This document shows positions 1 through 9,928 of a DNA stretch of 64,000 nucleotides, one piece after another; position 1 is the first letter of the stretch, and each line of letters starts with the position of its first letter. The position numbers and the translations under genes are program-made. The notes below the pieces were generated by a model. That model saw nothing but the letters and a program-made list of their open reading frames with translations. It was not told where the DNA came from and searched no databases. The stretch is from NCBI RefSeq assembly GCF_032598905.1, contig NZ_CP122458.1, positions 4,030,001 through 4,094,000 of the forward strand, in the 5' to 3' direction. This stretch comes from Streptomyces sp. 11x1. Its GTDB lineage: Bacteria > Actinomycetota > Actinomycetes > Streptomycetales > Streptomycetaceae.

Positions 1-379
1 TCATGCCGCACCGGACCCGAACCCTCCGGTGCCGCGCGACGGGCTGGCCGACAAGCGCCGCACACACGTCTCACGAGCACCTTGCGAGCGCCGCGCGAAG
101 GCCGAGAGCCGGCGGATTCAGGGAAGGGAAGGGGCACTGGGCCGGAGCGGCCCCGCCCTCGACGCGCTTCCGAGGGCCCGTGCTGGCACCGCCACAGGGA
201 CCACGCCGGGCACCTACGCAGAGCCCGCTCCGGCGCTTGCGCGGGCCCCCGCCGCACTTCCGTGGGGCCCTCGTGCGACCCGTCACCATCCGGGGGCTGG
301 TGTTTCCGGGCGCGAGTCTCCGCGTGTCAGGAGGGAGCGCCCCCGGCAGACTCGCTCGGTCGTGCCCGGCGGGTCGGAC
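1..379. other. No recognisable gene; flank of the first kinase gene
   Basis: This GC-rich stretch lies beyond the stop codon of the first kinase gene. Reading frames through it have compositions rich in Arg, Pro and Gly and no recognisable domain, as expected of chance open frames at this GC content. A gene outside the window could begin at the very edge, since the bases CAT at 2-4 would be an ATG on the minus strand, but there is not enough sequence to judge. Confidence 0.5.
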
Positions 380-2107
380 TCACCGCCCCGTCGGCCGCCA
401 GCTGCGCAGCACCGCGTAGAACTGCTCCTCGGCCGCCTTCCAGTCCCCCGCCGGCGCGGACATGTAGATCGTGTACTCGACGCCGTCCCGGGAGAGGTAC
501 ATCTGCTCGATCGCCCGGCGCGGCCCGGGGAACTCCGCGTCCTTCGCCGACGCGGTCCACATGAAGTCCCACAGCGCGCCCGGCCGGTCGCGGAAGATGT
601 TCTCCTCCAGGCGCACCTGCCGGTACTCCGACCGCGTCCGCACCTGCTCCTCCAGGTCGAGCTGGTGGTGGTACGGGCTGTCGAAGTCCGGCGAGTCGTC
701 CACGGCAACGCGGAGGAAGTGCTCACCGCCGTCGGGCGTGTAGTCGATCTGCGAGCCCTCGACCTGCCGCTTCCACCCCTTGGGCAGCGCGAGGCTGAAA
801 CCCTCCGGGTCCTCGACCCGCTCCCACCCCTCGGGCACCCCGTCGGCCGACTGGTCCCCGTCCTCCGACCCGCCCGAACCGTCCGATCCGGCAGAGGTGC
901 CGCTCCCGGCCCACCATCCGTCCGCGTACTGCAGGGCGACGGCCCCGCCGCCACCGGCCAGCACGGCCAGCGCCAGCACGAGCGCGACCGTACGGCCCCG
1001 ACGGCGCCGCTTCCCGCTGGAGGCGACGGGCGCCCCGGCGGAACCCGGCTGATAGACCCCCGCGACCGGGGCCCCGGGGCCTCCAAAGCCACCGGACCCG
1101 TCGCCCCAGCCGACCTGGGCCCCGGTGGTGTACTCCCGCGCGGGCGCACCGTGCGCGCCCAGCCCGCCCCCACCATTCGTTCCACTCGCCCCATGAACGT
1201 GCGCGCGCCCCGAGCCCTCATCCCCGGCAGCCGCACCCCCCGTCTGCTCCCGATGCTCCCGAGTCGCCAGATACGCCTGCGCCTCCCGGGGCCGCCGCCC
1301 CTCCGCCGCCTCGGCGAGCATCTGCTCGGCCTCGTCGGGGCCGGGCCGTACGGCCGGGTCCTTGCACAGCAGCGCGGCGATGACGGGCCCCAACGCCCCG
1401 GCGCCCGCCGGTTCCTCGGCCTCCTCGCTCACCACGGCCTGCATCGTGGTGAGCGGAGTGGTGCGCCGGAACGGCGACTTGCCCTCCACCGCCGTGTACA
1501 GGGTGGCGCCCAGGGACCACAGGTCGGAGGCGGGTCCGGGCTCCTGCCCGCGCACCCGCTCGGGGGCGATGTAGTCGACGGAACCGACGATCTCCCCGGT
1601 GCGGGTGATGGTGGTGTCGCCCTCGACCTGCGCGATACCGAAGTCGGTCAGCATGACCCGGCCGTCCTCGGCGAGCAGCACGTTCCCCGGCTTCACGTCG
1701 CGGTGCAGCACACCGGCGCGGTGGGCGGCCCGCAGCGCGCGCAGCACCCACACACCGATCCGCGCCGCTTCGCGCGCCTCCACCCTGCCCCGGTCCCGCA
1801 CGGCGTCGGCCAGCGAGACACCCTCGACCAACTCCATGACGATCCACGGCCGGTTGTCGTGCTCCAGCACGTCGTGCACGGTGACGACTGCCGAGTGGTT
1901 GATCCGCGCCGCCGCGCGTGCCTCGGCCCGGGTCCGTCGCAACAGGATGGCCTGCTCGCTCTCCGAGACGTAGAGCGCGGCCGTCAACTCCTTGACCGCG
2001 ACAGCCCGGTGCAGCACCTCATCGTGCGCACGCCAGACCCGTCCCATGCCACCGCTGCCGATGGTGTCGACGAGCCGGTAGCGCCCCGCGAGGAGCTGGC
2101 CCTGCAT
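380..2107 (-). CDS. Membrane Ser/Thr protein kinase (active-type) with extracytoplasmic domain
   Basis: A 575-residue Hanks-type kinase. The kinase domain spans about residues 10-265, with glycine loop GSGGMG (17-22), Lys39 in VAVK, HRDVKPGN from 135, DFG at 155-157 and an APE-type motif, so it should be catalytically competent. A low-complexity linker leads to one membrane helix near 372-392 and an outer domain of about 180 residues. No PASTA repeats are present. The start chosen is ATG at 2107 because kinase homology begins a few residues later; an upstream in-frame start at 2266 would add 53 residues without kinase-like content. It is the last of three co-oriented kinase-family genes. The ligand and targets are unknown. 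Confidence 0.9.
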   Translation of the reverse strand: MQGQLLAGRYRLVDTIGSGGMGRVWRAHDEVLHRAVAVKELTAALYVSESEQAILLRRTRAEARAAARINHSAVVTVHDVLEHDNRPWIVMELVEGVSLADAVRDRGRVEAREAARIGVWVLRALRAAHRAGVLHRDVKPGNVLLAEDGRVMLTDFGIAQVEGDTTITRTGEIVGSVDYIAPERVRGQEPGPASDLWSLGATLYTAVEGKSPFRRTTPLTTMQAVVSEEAEEPAGAGALGPVIAALLCKDPAVRPGPDEAEQMLAEAAEGRRPREAQAYLATREHREQTGGAAAGDEGSGRAHVHGASGTNGGGGLGAHGAPAREYTTGAQVGWGDGSGGFGGPGAPVAGVYQPGSAGAPVASSGKRRRRGRTVALVLALAVLAGGGGAVALQYADGWWAGSGTSAGSDGSGGSEDGDQSADGVPEGWERVEDPEGFSLALPKGWKRQVEGSQIDYTPDGGEHFLRVAVDDSPDFDSPYHHQLDLEEQVRTRSEYRQVRLEENIFRDRPGALWDFMWTASAKDAEFPGPRRAIEQMYLSRDGVEYTIYMSAPAGDWKAAEEQFYAVLRSWRPTGR

Positions 2108-2325
2108 CTGATTCACGTTGCCCCGCAATGCTCTTGACAGGGTCAGAGTAGGGAGCGGCCCACGGCCCGGGGAACCGGCCGGGCCGCACAGAGACCGCAC
2201 TGTGACGGTTCTCGCTTCCGCGAACGGAGCGCAACCTTCCGCCACCTTGCCGAACAGCGACCTCACCGAACTCAGCCGGTCGTCTTGTATGTGTCCGCTC
2301 AGCCGCTCGCCTTGTACGTTGCCGC

Positions 2326-5187
2326 TCAGCCGGTCGCCTTGTACGTGGCCGCCGCCTGCTCGTACAGCCGGGTCACCTCGTCCCGCTCCGCCTCCGGCCC
2401 GCGCACCTGCACCACGTGGTACCGCCCGTCGAGCAGGATCGCCAGGTTCCGTACGAAGACACCGCGCCCCTCGGCGTCCTGCCAGGTGAACTGCCCCTCG
2501 GCCGAGGTCACCCCGCCCACCTCGACCAGCCGCATACCGGTGGAGGTGGCCCAGGTCGAGTCACGGAAGGGCTGCAACTCGCGCTCGTCCTCCCGCTGGT
2601 ACTTCAGCGGATCGCTGCCGTACGTCGACGTGCTGTCCCGCCCGGGGACGACGATCAGCTCGAAGCCGCCCTGGGAGTAGACGATCTGGCCGCGCCCGTT
2701 CTTGCCGGCGCGGTCCCAGCCGGTGGCGACGGCGACGTGGAACCCCTCGGGGTCCTTGCGCAGCGTGAACCCCTGGGCGACCTCGGGGTCACCGGTCTGC
2801 GTCTGCGTGGACCCGGACGACTCCGAGGGTGAGGGGCTCGCGTCGCTCCGGCCCTCCTCACCTCCGTCGGGCGAACTCGAGTTCTGACCGGGCCGGGAGT
2901 CACCGCTCGCCTCCGGCGCCGAACTCGGCTGCCCGACACTGTCCGTACGGCTGCCGGGGTCACTGCCCTGACTGCTCGGCGTGGCCTTCGGCATGAACAC
3001 CATGGCGTACGTGATGGCGGCGGCCAGCGCGAGCAGTATCAGCAGGAGCAGGTTCCGGCCCAGCTTGCGGGGCTGGGGCCGCCTGTCCTGGCGGGTGCGC
3101 TTGTGGCGGGCGTGCGCGCTGGTCGCGGGCAGCCCGGCCCGTCGTCTGCGGACGAGTTCGCCGCGCCGCCGTACGATCGGCAGCCGGCTCGCGTCGACGG
3201 GCGGGGCGGGCACCACGTGCGTACCGGCCTCGGGTTCGGGCGCCGACCGCACCAGAGAGCGCAGCCAGCCGCGCAGTTCCTCGAAGTCCAGCCGCTCGGT
3301 GGGGTCCTGCCGCAGCAGCGACTCCACGACCGGCCGCAGCGGTCCGCACTCCTCGGCGAACGCGGGCGGCTCGGCGCACACCATCTGCACCAGCTCGGCG
3401 GTGTTCTCCTCCGGGTACGGCGCGTGTCCCTGAACGGCCCGGAACAGCAGCGCGCCGAGCGCCCACAGGTCCGTGGCCGGTCCGATCGGCGCGGCCAACT
3501 GCCAGTTCTCATGCACCGGTCCGGCCTGCTCCGGCGCCCATCGCTCCGTGACCGGCCCCACCACGGCCATCCGCGCCTGCCGCGCGCGCTCGGCGGCGAG
3601 CGCGGTCGCGGGGCCTCGCCTAGGCGCGGTTCCGGCCCCGGCACCGCCCCACGGAACGGCATCCGTCACACCCACGGGAACCGGCGCGCCGGGCACGGCG
3701 TCGGAGTTGGCCCCGCCGACCGTCGCCCCGCCGACCGACCCACCACCGTACGGCGCGTCGCTGGGAGCCCCGCCGCCGTACGACGCCTCACCGGCCGCGC
3801 CTCCACCGGAGCCGTCGAGGCCGCCAGAGCCGCCGGGGCCACCGGACGTGCCGTGGGTGCCGCGAATGCCGCTGTCGTGCGTCCCGCCCGCGCCCGCGCC
3901 GGGCGTGGTCGTCCCGCCGCGCGGCAGGGCGCCGTGCCAGGCGCTCGTGGCGCCGCCGTTCGCGAGGACGCCGTAGGGGTCGGCGATCTGGTGGAGCGGC
4001 ACCGGGCGCGTCGCCGCGCCGGACGTCGGGCCGCTGTCCGGTCCTGCCGCGGGCGCCCGGTCCTGCGGCGCCGGCCGCTGGGCGGGCAACCCCGTGCCCG
4101 GCCCGCCGCGTTGGTCGTCCTGCACCCGGGCCGCGGCCCGCGCACCAGCCCGGTACGCCGCGATGGCACCCGCCCGCGCCGCGCGCGCGTCCCCGCCGGC
4201 CTCCAGCGCGCGCTGCCCTCCGGAGGGATCCGCCCCCGGGGCCGCACTCCCAGCCGCCCGCGCCTCTATCGCGGCCCGCCGAGCGGCCTCGGGATCCTCG
4301 ACCGCGCCCCCGGGGACCCCGCCCCGGGCACCGCCGAACGTACCGCCGCCGCTCGCGGGCAGCGCACCGCCACGGGCCCCGGGAACACCACCGGGCGGCA
4401 CCGGGCCACGCCCGACGTCCGCCACACCTCCGGGCGGCACCGGGCCACGCCGTGCGTCCCGCACCCCGCCGGGCGGCACCGGGACCTGTCGTGGCCCCTG
4501 TCCCGCACCGGACCCGGCGGGCGCTCCCGCGCCACCGCCGGGTGCCGGGGGCGGCCTGTCCTCGTACTCCCGTGCGGGCACCGGGTCGTACCCGCACAGC
4601 GCCTCTTCCGCCGCCCCGGCGGCCAGCCCGGTCAGCATCACCCGGCCGTCGTCGCAGACCAGCACCGTGCGGGCGGTGATGTTCCGGTGGACCCAGCCGT
4701 GCGCGTGCAGCGCCCGCAGCGCGGTGAGCACGTCGGCGGCGACCTCGGCCGCGCGGTACGGCGTCAGCGGCTGCTCGGCGAGGAGCGCCTCCAGCGTGCG
4801 GGCGGACACCAGTTCGCTCACTATCCACAACGAGCCGCCCTCGGCGAACACGTCGAAGACCTGGTCGAGCCGGGGATGGTCGGGGATCTGCGCGGCGGCC
4901 TGCGCGGCCTCGATGGCCCGCCGTACGGCGGGGTCGGCGGACCCACGCGCGGCCCGTCCGGCGCCCCGGCGCGCCCCGCCGTCCCGCGCGACGAACCCCT
5001 CGGGCAGACCGTCCGAGTCGAGCACCTCGGCCTCGACCACCTCGGGCAGCGGCACCTGCCGGACCAGGACTTCCTGCCCGCTGTAGGTGTCGAAGGCGCG
5101 TATCTCGGCGGCGAGTTCGTACTCGTCGGAGGGCGGCAGCGGCAGGCGATAGCGGTCGGCGAGCACCCGCCCCGCGTATGCGTCCAC
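2326..5187 (-). CDS. Membrane Ser/Thr pseudokinase with giant activation-segment insertion
   Basis: A 953-residue protein with kinase fold but no catalytic residues. The VAIK lysine is Arg43 (VLVR), HRD is HRN (167-169), DFG is TGL (186-188), and no glycine-rich loop is visible. After the TGL position about 345 residues of Gly/Ala/Pro-rich sequence are inserted before APE-like WAPEQ (about 550) and a recognisable C-lobe (DLWALG, about 573). A membrane helix follows near 709-731, then an outer domain resembling those of the two neighbouring kinases. The start is GTG with a GGGGGAGGG ribosome site upstream. Regulatory or scaffold function is inferred; enzymatic activity is unlikely. Confidence 0.85.
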   Translation of the reverse strand: MDAYAGRVLADRYRLPLPPSDEYELAAEIRAFDTYSGQEVLVRQVPLPEVVEAEVLDSDGLPEGFVARDGGARRGAGRAARGSADPAVRRAIEAAQAAAQIPDHPRLDQVFDVFAEGGSLWIVSELVSARTLEALLAEQPLTPYRAAEVAADVLTALRALHAHGWVHRNITARTVLVCDDGRVMLTGLAAGAAEEALCGYDPVPAREYEDRPPPAPGGGAGAPAGSGAGQGPRQVPVPPGGVRDARRGPVPPGGVADVGRGPVPPGGVPGARGGALPASGGGTFGGARGGVPGGAVEDPEAARRAAIEARAAGSAAPGADPSGGQRALEAGGDARAARAGAIAAYRAGARAAARVQDDQRGGPGTGLPAQRPAPQDRAPAAGPDSGPTSGAATRPVPLHQIADPYGVLANGGATSAWHGALPRGGTTTPGAGAGGTHDSGIRGTHGTSGGPGGSGGLDGSGGGAAGEASYGGGAPSDAPYGGGSVGGATVGGANSDAVPGAPVPVGVTDAVPWGGAGAGTAPRRGPATALAAERARQARMAVVGPVTERWAPEQAGPVHENWQLAAPIGPATDLWALGALLFRAVQGHAPYPEENTAELVQMVCAEPPAFAEECGPLRPVVESLLRQDPTERLDFEELRGWLRSLVRSAPEPEAGTHVVPAPPVDASRLPIVRRRGELVRRRRAGLPATSAHARHKRTRQDRRPQPRKLGRNLLLLILLALAAAITYAMVFMPKATPSSQGSDPGSRTDSVGQPSSAPEASGDSRPGQNSSSPDGGEEGRSDASPSPSESSGSTQTQTGDPEVAQGFTLRKDPEGFHVAVATGWDRAGKNGRGQIVYSQGGFELIVVPGRDSTSTYGSDPLKYQREDERELQPFRDSTWATSTGMRLVEVGGVTSAEGQFTWQDAEGRGVFVRNLAILLDGRYHVVQVRGPEAERDEVTRLYEQAAATYKATG
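4391..4508. repeat. 39-bp tandem repeat inside the pseudokinase insertion
   Basis: Three copies of a 39-bp unit begin near 4391, 4430 and 4469. Each encodes 13 residues on the minus strand built around RGPVPPGGV. The period is a multiple of three, so copy number can change without a frameshift. It lies within the low-complexity activation-segment insert. Confidence 0.75.
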
Positions 5188-5560
5188 AATGCCCTCCCCC
5201 GACCGCCCGGTTGGTCAATTCCGCTCGCCCAGCGACCCGTTCCGTGCTGGATGCGTACGATCCGCAGCCCTTCACGATACGTGCCGGAGGCAACTCACAT
5301 TGACTCGATGCGATATCTCGTTCGTCTCGAATGCGCTCGAACGCATCCGATCTTCCCCGGAAGACCCGTCGCCGAACTCACCCGGCGGGCACAACTCCCG
5401 AAGCTGAGCTCATACGGAGCCGCCTCGCCCCGCCCCGCGCACCCGCACGCCCCCGTACGGCACCCCGAACCAAGGCACGGGCCCGCACAGCACCCTCACC
5501 CTCAACACACCGGCGCACAACACCCACCGCCACGCGCCCCCACACACCGGGCGCGAAGCC
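5188..5560. other. Intergenic region between two kinase-family genes
   Basis: There is no plausible gene here. The part nearest the pseudokinase start is less GC-rich than its surroundings and probably carries its promoter. A palindrome ATGCG-N6-CGCAT near 5330-5346 could be an operator, but nothing identifies a regulator. Confidence 0.4.
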
Positions 5561-7747
5561 CTACGCCTTCGGCTCGAACGTCTTCGTGAACGTCCGCCAG
5601 GTGTCCTTGCGCAGCTCACCGCTCCACTTCGCGGCCTTCGCGGTGTACATCAACGCGTATCCCTGCTGCGAGTCGACGACGAACCCCCGGTCGATCGAAC
5701 GGTTCTTCGTCCCGCTCTCCATGTAGGTGAACTCCCAGTCGGCCGCGTTCCAGCCCCGGTAGTCCACCGACTCTATTCGGATCCGCTTGTACTGCGAACG
5801 CGTCATGTAGCGCTCCTGGTTCTTCCAGTCCGCGACCGGGTCGCTCTTCGGCGTGGACGTCCACCCGACGAGCAGACGCTGGCCGTCGGGGCCGGAGAAC
5901 CGGGCACCCGCGTTGTCCGTGGACTGGTACTTCCACCCGTCGGGCAGCCCGATCGAGAACCCCTGAGCGCTCTTGTACGTCTCGGCCGCGATGTCGCCCG
6001 AGCCGGAGCCGTCACCGCTTCCGGCGCCGTTCGACCCGCCCGAAGGGCTCGGCGAACTGCCGCCCGCTCCACCCGACCCGGTGGCCTCCTCCGTCGTCTC
6101 CCCGTCGGGGCTGGGGTCGGACCCCTTCTCCTTGCCGGTGTCCTCGTCCGTGCCCTTGTCCGCGTCCTTGCCGTCGGCGTCGCTCCCCGACGCCGACCCG
6201 CTGGACGCGGCCGCCTTGGTGTCGGCACCCTTGCTGCCGGTCGAACTGCCGTCGTCCCCACCGAGGGTGAGCACCAGGACGGTTCCGAGGACGGCGAGGG
6301 CCACGGCCACGGCGATGACCGCCAGCGTCCGCCGCGACACCACGTCCGTGATCGGCGCCCTGGGCACCGGCCGCGGCGGCAGATCCGGCGGCGTCATCTC
6401 GGGCCACCCCGAAGTCCGCCCCGTCGACACGGAGTTCCCCGGGCCCGCGCCCTGACCGATTCCGCCGGCCCGGGGGCCGGGCACCGCGGACGCCGGCTTG
6501 TCCGCCTGCGCCGCGCCCCCGCCCTTCGTCGCGCTGTCGGCCCCGGACGACACCCCGACGGAAGCAGACCGCGTCGTCACGGCCGCCGAGGCCGAGGACT
6601 TCGGACCGCCCCCACCGGAAACCGCGCCGGAGGCCCCTCCCGAAGTCCCACCGGAGGTACCCCGCGCGGCGCCGACGCCGGTGCCGGCTCCGCCGGCCGC
6701 TGCCCCACCGGCGGCCCCGGCCGCAGCCGCGGCCGGCCCCTTCCGCATGGACCACCGGGGCGCCCGAACCCGCTCGTCCGCACCGCCCTTGGCCCCGGCC
6801 CCACCGGAACCGCCCTTCTTCGCGCGCTCCTCCGGAGCCGGCGGCAACGGCACGACCCGGGTGGCGTCCACCGGATCGACGTCCTTCGGGTCGGGCGCGT
6901 GGATCACGCTGTTGAGCATGGCCCGTGCGCCGGCGTCGTCGAGACGTCGCTCGGGGTCCTTGGTGAGCAGGCCGAAGATGACGTCCTTGAGGGCCCCGGC
7001 GCGCTTCGGCTGCGGCACCGGCTCGGTCATCACCGCGGTCAGTGTCGCTATGGCGGAACCCTTGTCGTAGGGCGGCACCCCCTCGACCGCCGCGTAGAGC
7101 AGACCGCCGAGCGACCACAGGTCGGCGGCGGGCCCGGGCTTGTGCCCGCGCGCCCGCTCCGGCGAGATGTAGGAGGGAGCGCCCACGAGCATGCCGGTCG
7201 AGGTGATGGAGGGGTCGCCCTCGACCTGGGCGATACCGAAGTCGGTGAGGACGACCCGGCCGTCGTGCTTGTCGATGAGCACGTTGGACGGCTTCACGTC
7301 CCGGTGCAGGATGCCCTCGCGGTGCGCGGCGCGCAGCACGTCGAGGATGGCGAGCCCCACCTCGGCGGCGCGCCTCGGTTCGAGGACGCCGTCCTCCCGG
7401 ATGACCTCGGCGAGCGACTTGCCCTCGACGAGCTCCATGACGATCCACGGCCGGTCGTCCTCATGGACGACGTCGAACACCGTCACCGCGGCGTTGTTCC
7501 GGATCCGCGCGATCGCCTTGGCCTCGCGCAGCGTGCGTGTGATGAGCCGCCGTTTCTCGTCCTCGTCGATGCTCGACGGGAACCTCAGCTCCTTGACGGC
7601 GACCGTACGGCCCAACGTCTCGTCCATGGCACGCCACACCGTGCCCATGCCGCCGCGACCGAGCACCCCTCCCAGCCGGTACCGCCCGGCGAGGAGACGT
7701 GCGTCCTTGTCCTGACGGGATTCCCCAGCCCGCTCCGCCTCCGACAT
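5561..7747 (-). CDS. Membrane Ser/Thr protein kinase (active-type) with extracytoplasmic domain
   Basis: A 728-residue Hanks kinase. The catalytic domain runs from about residue 22 to 285: GRGGMG loop (30-35), Lys52 in VAVK, HRDVKPSN, DFGIAQ and SPE. A roughly 190-residue Ala/Gly/Ser-rich juxtamembrane region leads to one membrane helix (about 474-496). Outside is an acidic, Ser/Gly-rich linker and a domain of about 140 residues that begins QGFSIGLPDGWK. Start ATG at 7747 is chosen because GAGGGGAC lies just upstream and kinase homology follows closely; the frame is open 16 residues further. It is the first of three kinase-family genes reading the same way. Substrates are unknown. Confidence 0.9.
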   Translation of the reverse strand: MSEAERAGESRQDKDARLLAGRYRLGGVLGRGGMGTVWRAMDETLGRTVAVKELRFPSSIDEDEKRRLITRTLREAKAIARIRNNAAVTVFDVVHEDDRPWIVMELVEGKSLAEVIREDGVLEPRRAAEVGLAILDVLRAAHREGILHRDVKPSNVLIDKHDGRVVLTDFGIAQVEGDPSITSTGMLVGAPSYISPERARGHKPGPAADLWSLGGLLYAAVEGVPPYDKGSAIATLTAVMTEPVPQPKRAGALKDVIFGLLTKDPERRLDDAGARAMLNSVIHAPDPKDVDPVDATRVVPLPPAPEERAKKGGSGGAGAKGGADERVRAPRWSMRKGPAAAAAGAAGGAAAGGAGTGVGAARGTSGGTSGGASGAVSGGGGPKSSASAAVTTRSASVGVSSGADSATKGGGAAQADKPASAVPGPRAGGIGQGAGPGNSVSTGRTSGWPEMTPPDLPPRPVPRAPITDVVSRRTLAVIAVAVALAVLGTVLVLTLGGDDGSSTGSKGADTKAAASSGSASGSDADGKDADKGTDEDTGKEKGSDPSPDGETTEEATGSGGAGGSSPSPSGGSNGAGSGDGSGSGDIAAETYKSAQGFSIGLPDGWKYQSTDNAGARFSGPDGQRLLVGWTSTPKSDPVADWKNQERYMTRSQYKRIRIESVDYRGWNAADWEFTYMESGTKNRSIDRGFVVDSQQGYALMYTAKAAKWSGELRKDTWRTFTKTFEPKA

Positions 7748-7930
7748 GCGTCCCCTCATACAACCCGCCCTGACAGAGCCTCCATTGTCACCCACCCGCC
7801 AACGGCCCCACGCCCAGGGCCCCCCTCAACCGGCCACCCCACCTCCAAGACCCTCACCACACCCGCCCACACTTCACCACCGGGGCCCCGTTTCTGAGCC
7901 CGGCCCAGAAACGGACCAGCCCGTGTCCGG

Positions 7931-9637
7931 CTACAGCGGCACGATGTCCGGCGCCCCCAACCGCGCCGCGTCCGCCGTCAGGTCGTCCGGCTGCCGCTGC
8001 GACTCCCGCTCCGCCTCCACCCTCTTCTCGTAGTGCTGAACCTCCCGCTCGATCTGGTCCTTGTCCCACCCGAGCACCGGAGCCATCAGCTCCGCCGCCT
8101 CCCGCGCACTGCGCGTCCCCCGGTCGAACGTCTCGATCGAGATCCGCGTCCGCCGCGTGAGCACGTCGTCGAGATGCCGCGCCCCCTCGTGCGAGGCCGC
8201 GTACACCACCTCGGCCCGCAGATAGTCGTCGGCCGCCCGCAGCGGCTCCCCCAGCGAAGGATCGGAGGCGATCAGTTCGAGCACCTCCTCGGTGGCCGAC
8301 CCGTACCGGTTCAGCAGATGTTCCACCCGCACCACGTGCAGCCCGGTGCTCGCCGCGATCCGCGCCCGCGCGTTCCACAACGCCCGGTACCCCTCGGCGC
8401 CCAGCAGCGGCACGTCCTCGGTGACACACTCCGCGACCCGCTGGTCGAGCCCGTGCACGGCCGCGTCCACCGCGTCCTTGGCCATGACCCGGTACGTCGT
8501 GTACTTGCCCCCGGCCACCACGACCAGCCCCGGCACCGGATGCGCCACGATGTGCTCACGAGAGAGCTTGCTGGTGGCGTCCGACTCCCCCGCGAGCAAG
8601 GGCCGCAGTCCGGCATACACCCCCTGGACGTCGTCCCGCGTCAGCGGCACCGCCAGGACCGAGTTCACATGCTCCAGCAGATAGTCGATGTCCGCGCTGG
8701 AGGCCGCCGGATGCGCCTTGTCGAGGTCCCAGTCGGTGTCCGTGGTGCCCACGATCCAGTGCCGACCCCAGGGGATGACGAACAGCACGGACTTCTCGGT
8801 CCGCAGGATCAGCCCGGTCGTGGAGTGGATCCGGTCCTTCGGTACGACCAGATGGATGCCCTTGGAGGCCCGTACGTGGAACTGTCCGCGCTCGCCCACC
8901 ATCGCCTGGGTGTCGTCGGTCCACACCCCGGTCGCGTTGACGACCTGTCGGGCGCGGACCTCGTACTCCCCGCCGCCCTCGACGTCCTGCACCCTGGCCC
9001 CGACGACCCGCTCGCCCTCCCGCAGGAACCCGGTCACCCGCGCGCGGTTGGCGACCTTCGCCCCGTACGACGCGGCCGTGCGCACCATGGTGGCGACGTA
9101 CCGGGCGTCGTCCATCTGGGCGTCGTAGTACTGCAAGGCACCGACCAGCGCGTCCTTCTTCAAGCAGGGGGCGATCCGCAGGGCGTGGCGACGGGTCAGG
9201 TGACGATGGATCGGCAGCCCTCGCCCGTGCGCGCGCGCCATGGACATCCCGTCGTACAGCGCGACGCCCGAGCCCGCGTACCACCGCTCCCAGCCCTTGT
9301 GCTGCAGGGGATAGAGGAAGGGCACGGGCTTCACGAGGTGGGGGGCCAGCCGCTCCAGCAGCAGCCCCCGCTCCTTGAGGGCCTCCCGGACGAGGGCGAA
9401 GTCGAGCATCTCCAGATAGCGCAGACCGCCGTGGATCAGTTTGCTGGACCGGCTGGAGGTGCCCGATGCCCAGTCACGCGCCTCGACCAGACCCGTGGAC
9501 AGACCGCGGGTCACGGCGTCCAGGGCCGTGCCCGCACCGACCACGCCACCACCCACGACCAGTACGTCCAGCTCGTGCTCGGCCATACCCGCCAGTGACT
9601 CGGCGCGTTGCGCCGGCCCCAGTGCCGCTGTCCTCAC
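7931..9637 (-). CDS. glpD: Glycerol-3-phosphate dehydrogenase (FAD-dependent, GlpD/GlpA type)
   Basis: 568 residues. It oxidises glycerol-3-phosphate to dihydroxyacetone phosphate, passing electrons to quinone at the membrane. The FAD dinucleotide-binding motif VVGGGVVGAG begins near residue 25, followed by SSKLIHGGLRYLE, the family signature; a C-terminal helical domain completes the usual length. The start is GTG with GGGAGG five bases upstream, adding 17 residues before a possible internal ATG at 9586. No glpF or glpK lies beside it, so this is a stand-alone glpD. It is transcribed in the same direction as the kinase genes after a 183-bp gap, but co-regulation is not shown. Confidence 0.92.
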   Translation of the reverse strand: MRTAALGPAQRAESLAGMAEHELDVLVVGGGVVGAGTALDAVTRGLSTGLVEARDWASGTSSRSSKLIHGGLRYLEMLDFALVREALKERGLLLERLAPHLVKPVPFLYPLQHKGWERWYAGSGVALYDGMSMARAHGRGLPIHRHLTRRHALRIAPCLKKDALVGALQYYDAQMDDARYVATMVRTAASYGAKVANRARVTGFLREGERVVGARVQDVEGGGEYEVRARQVVNATGVWTDDTQAMVGERGQFHVRASKGIHLVVPKDRIHSTTGLILRTEKSVLFVIPWGRHWIVGTTDTDWDLDKAHPAASSADIDYLLEHVNSVLAVPLTRDDVQGVYAGLRPLLAGESDATSKLSREHIVAHPVPGLVVVAGGKYTTYRVMAKDAVDAAVHGLDQRVAECVTEDVPLLGAEGYRALWNARARIAASTGLHVVRVEHLLNRYGSATEEVLELIASDPSLGEPLRAADDYLRAEVVYAASHEGARHLDDVLTRRTRISIETFDRGTRSAREAAELMAPVLGWDKDQIEREVQHYEKRVEAERESQRQPDDLTADAARLGAPDIVPL

Positions 9638-9928
9638 CGCTGCCTCCCGCTGTCCGTCGCGTCGGCCTCATCCGTCCGTGCCCGTCGGCGAGACCCAGCT
9701 CTTTCGTCCCTCTCGCATCCCCTGCCCAAAATTCTGACCGCGTTGCCCGACTTCGGCCACCACCGGCCCCCAGCCTGTGGATAACTCCGCAGGACGCGCA
9801 CAGAAAAACAACTCCCCAATCCCGCATATCGGTCATATTTCCGCCTAATGTGACATTGCGCTCGCTCATCCAGACCACCGGGCTTGCGCGTCTGTCCCGC
9901 TTCGGTTACTGGGAAGGACGGCCCCGCC

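Noticed and set aside
9776..9784. TGTGGATAA, a perfect E. coli-type DnaA box upstream of glpD
   Set aside because: Only one box, with no cluster, dnaA/dnaN neighbours or AT-rich unwinding region; not an origin.
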